NCBI RefSeq assembly: GCF_026586665.1
Contig: NZ_JAODIY010000016.1
Coordinates: 1-64,000, forward strand
DNA length: 64,000 nt
Direction of reading: 5' to 3'
Origin: Halovenus rubra
GTDB taxonomy: Archaea; Halobacteriota; Halobacteria; Halobacteriales; Haloarculaceae
The position numbers were made by a program, and so were the translations under genes. Positions 63,429-64,000 of this stretch are shown piece by piece. Under the pieces are notes generated by a model. It made no database searches. It saw only the letters and a list, made by a program, of their open reading frames with translations, and was not told the origin of the DNA. Every line of letters starts with the position of its first letter. Within the stretch, counting starts at the first letter, position 1.

Positions 63429-64000
63429 CTCGATTCTATTCCCAATTTCTGTTAATTCCGAAACAATCGAGTCATAGTCAGTACTACCCCATCGGAAGGA
63501 TTCTGTTGTGCTTCCCTCGGTAAATCGAAGGTTGACGATGACGTCACGGTCTGGGTCGTGTTCCAGTAGTGCCAGGGCATAGCTCATCATCTGCGGACGA
63601 TAGTGCTCGGCAAGACTCTCTGGGGTTCGCTTCCCTAACCGATTCGTCTTGTAATCTGTAATGGTGAACTCGTCTGATGTCACACGCAAATGATCGATCT
63701 CTCCGACGATTTGGAATATACCGACATCAACTGTGACGGGAAGTTCTGCGTAGGTTTCTTCGGTTTCATACTGGGCTGCTTGAGTATTGAGGAATGTCTG
63801 GGCATCAGCGGTGTGTTCGATGACTTCTTGGACAGTTTCGTCAGTGATTTCGAATCCGTTGATAGCAGCGATTCGGCGGGCTAATTCCGCCCATTCCGAG
63901 CGTGGCTTGTCGAATTCAAGGATTCGGTGGACAATTGTCCCGAAATCATTCCGTGCCAGCGTACCGTCATCGTCGGTTTCGGTCTCATCTGAATCGGTTT
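63426..64000 (-). CDS. RecB/AddA-type nuclease domain, C-terminal part of a larger protein (cut by window edge)
   Basis: The minus-strand frame is open from the right edge of the window to the stop at 63426-63428, giving ~190 residues with no start inside. FGTIVHRILEF, then VGEIDHL and ITDYKTNRL are the H, GxxD and DxK motifs of the PD-(D/E)XK nuclease at the end of AddA/RecB-like proteins, usually joined to a UvrD-type helicase. An internal TTG at 63689 would give only a fragment lacking half the nuclease and is not the real start. It converges on brxHII. It could be a housekeeping exonuclease or another defence gene of the island. Confidence 0.8.
   Translation of the reverse strand, partial: TDSDETETDDDGTLARNDFGTIVHRILEFDKPRSEWAELARRIAAINGFEITDETVQEVIEHTADAQTFLNTQAAQYETEETYAELPVTVDVGIFQIVGEIDHLRVTSDEFTITDYKTNRLGKRTPESLAEHYRPQMMSYALALLEHDPDRDVIVNLRFTEGSTTESFRWGSTDYDSIVSELTEIGNRIE

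Noticed and set aside
1-64000. CRISPR array or cas genes
   Set aside because: No regularly spaced repeats of 25-40 bases were seen; the only tandem repeat is the 27-bp coding array at 30979. The nuclease at the right edge resembles AddA/RecB rather than Cas4.

Overview
The window is chromosomal DNA from a halophilic archaeon (class Halobacteria). The proteins are strongly acidic. Many genes have an AT-rich TATA box 25-30 bases before the start codon, so they look leaderless. Exported proteins carry Tat (twin-arginine) or lipobox signals or PGF-CTERM tails. Several families are typical of archaea or haloarchaea: NreA, a SufS-SufU fusion, an OB/DHH-type RecJ-like protein and orphan receiver-PAS-kinase sensors.

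Bases 1-33,714 read as ordinary core genome. At the left edge is the right end of an IS200/IS605-type TnpB element. Then come a cysteine desulfurase-SufU fusion, the repair protein NreA, a surface 5'-nucleotidase-like protein, an aldehyde dehydrogenase, a thioredoxin-CcdA pair, a methyltransferase and a sensor kinase. These are followed by a thiamine-type ABC importer (thiB-thiP-thiQ on the minus strand), an MBL-fold lactonase-like enzyme and a GLUG-repeat exported protein. A chorismate/folate block follows (HhH protein, pabB-pabA-pabC, with aroE upstream). After a phosphoesterase and a SWIM protein come tRNA-Pro(TGG), two overlapping micro-proteins, a decayed HTH gene, a VWA lipoprotein, an MFS carrier, an S9 peptidase, a small winged-helix regulator, the RecJ-like protein, thyX and tRNA-Glu(CTC).

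From tRNA-Glu to the right edge (33,715-64,000) the content changes to a mobile/defence island. A tyrosine recombinase sits immediately downstream of the tRNA and is preceded by a 36-codon ORF that overlaps its start. A second, related recombinase at 36,353-37,573 is split by a 108-bp MITE with 15-bp inverted ends and a 3-bp target duplication. Next are AT-rich orphan genes, a HAD-like/ADP-ribosylglycohydrolase pair, a zinc-ribbon protein, a pentapeptide-like beta-helix protein, a GIY-YIG-like protein and the decayed 3' half of an IS4-family transposase.

The main system is a complete BREX phage-defence locus of the haloarchaeal type 5 layout: brxA, brxC(1), brxB, brxC(2), pglX, pglZ, brxHII (44,761-63,359). 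It appears to be two transcription units. The first four genes overlap stop-to-start behind a TATA box. A hairpin and a second TATA box separate them from pglX-pglZ-brxHII. BrxA, BrxB and the two BrxC ATPases are the expected core partners of the PglX adenine methyltransferase and the PglZ phosphatase-fold protein, with an SNF2-type helicase completing the set. A convergent gene, cut by the right edge, ends in a RecB/AddA-type nuclease domain, so the defence island probably continues beyond the window.
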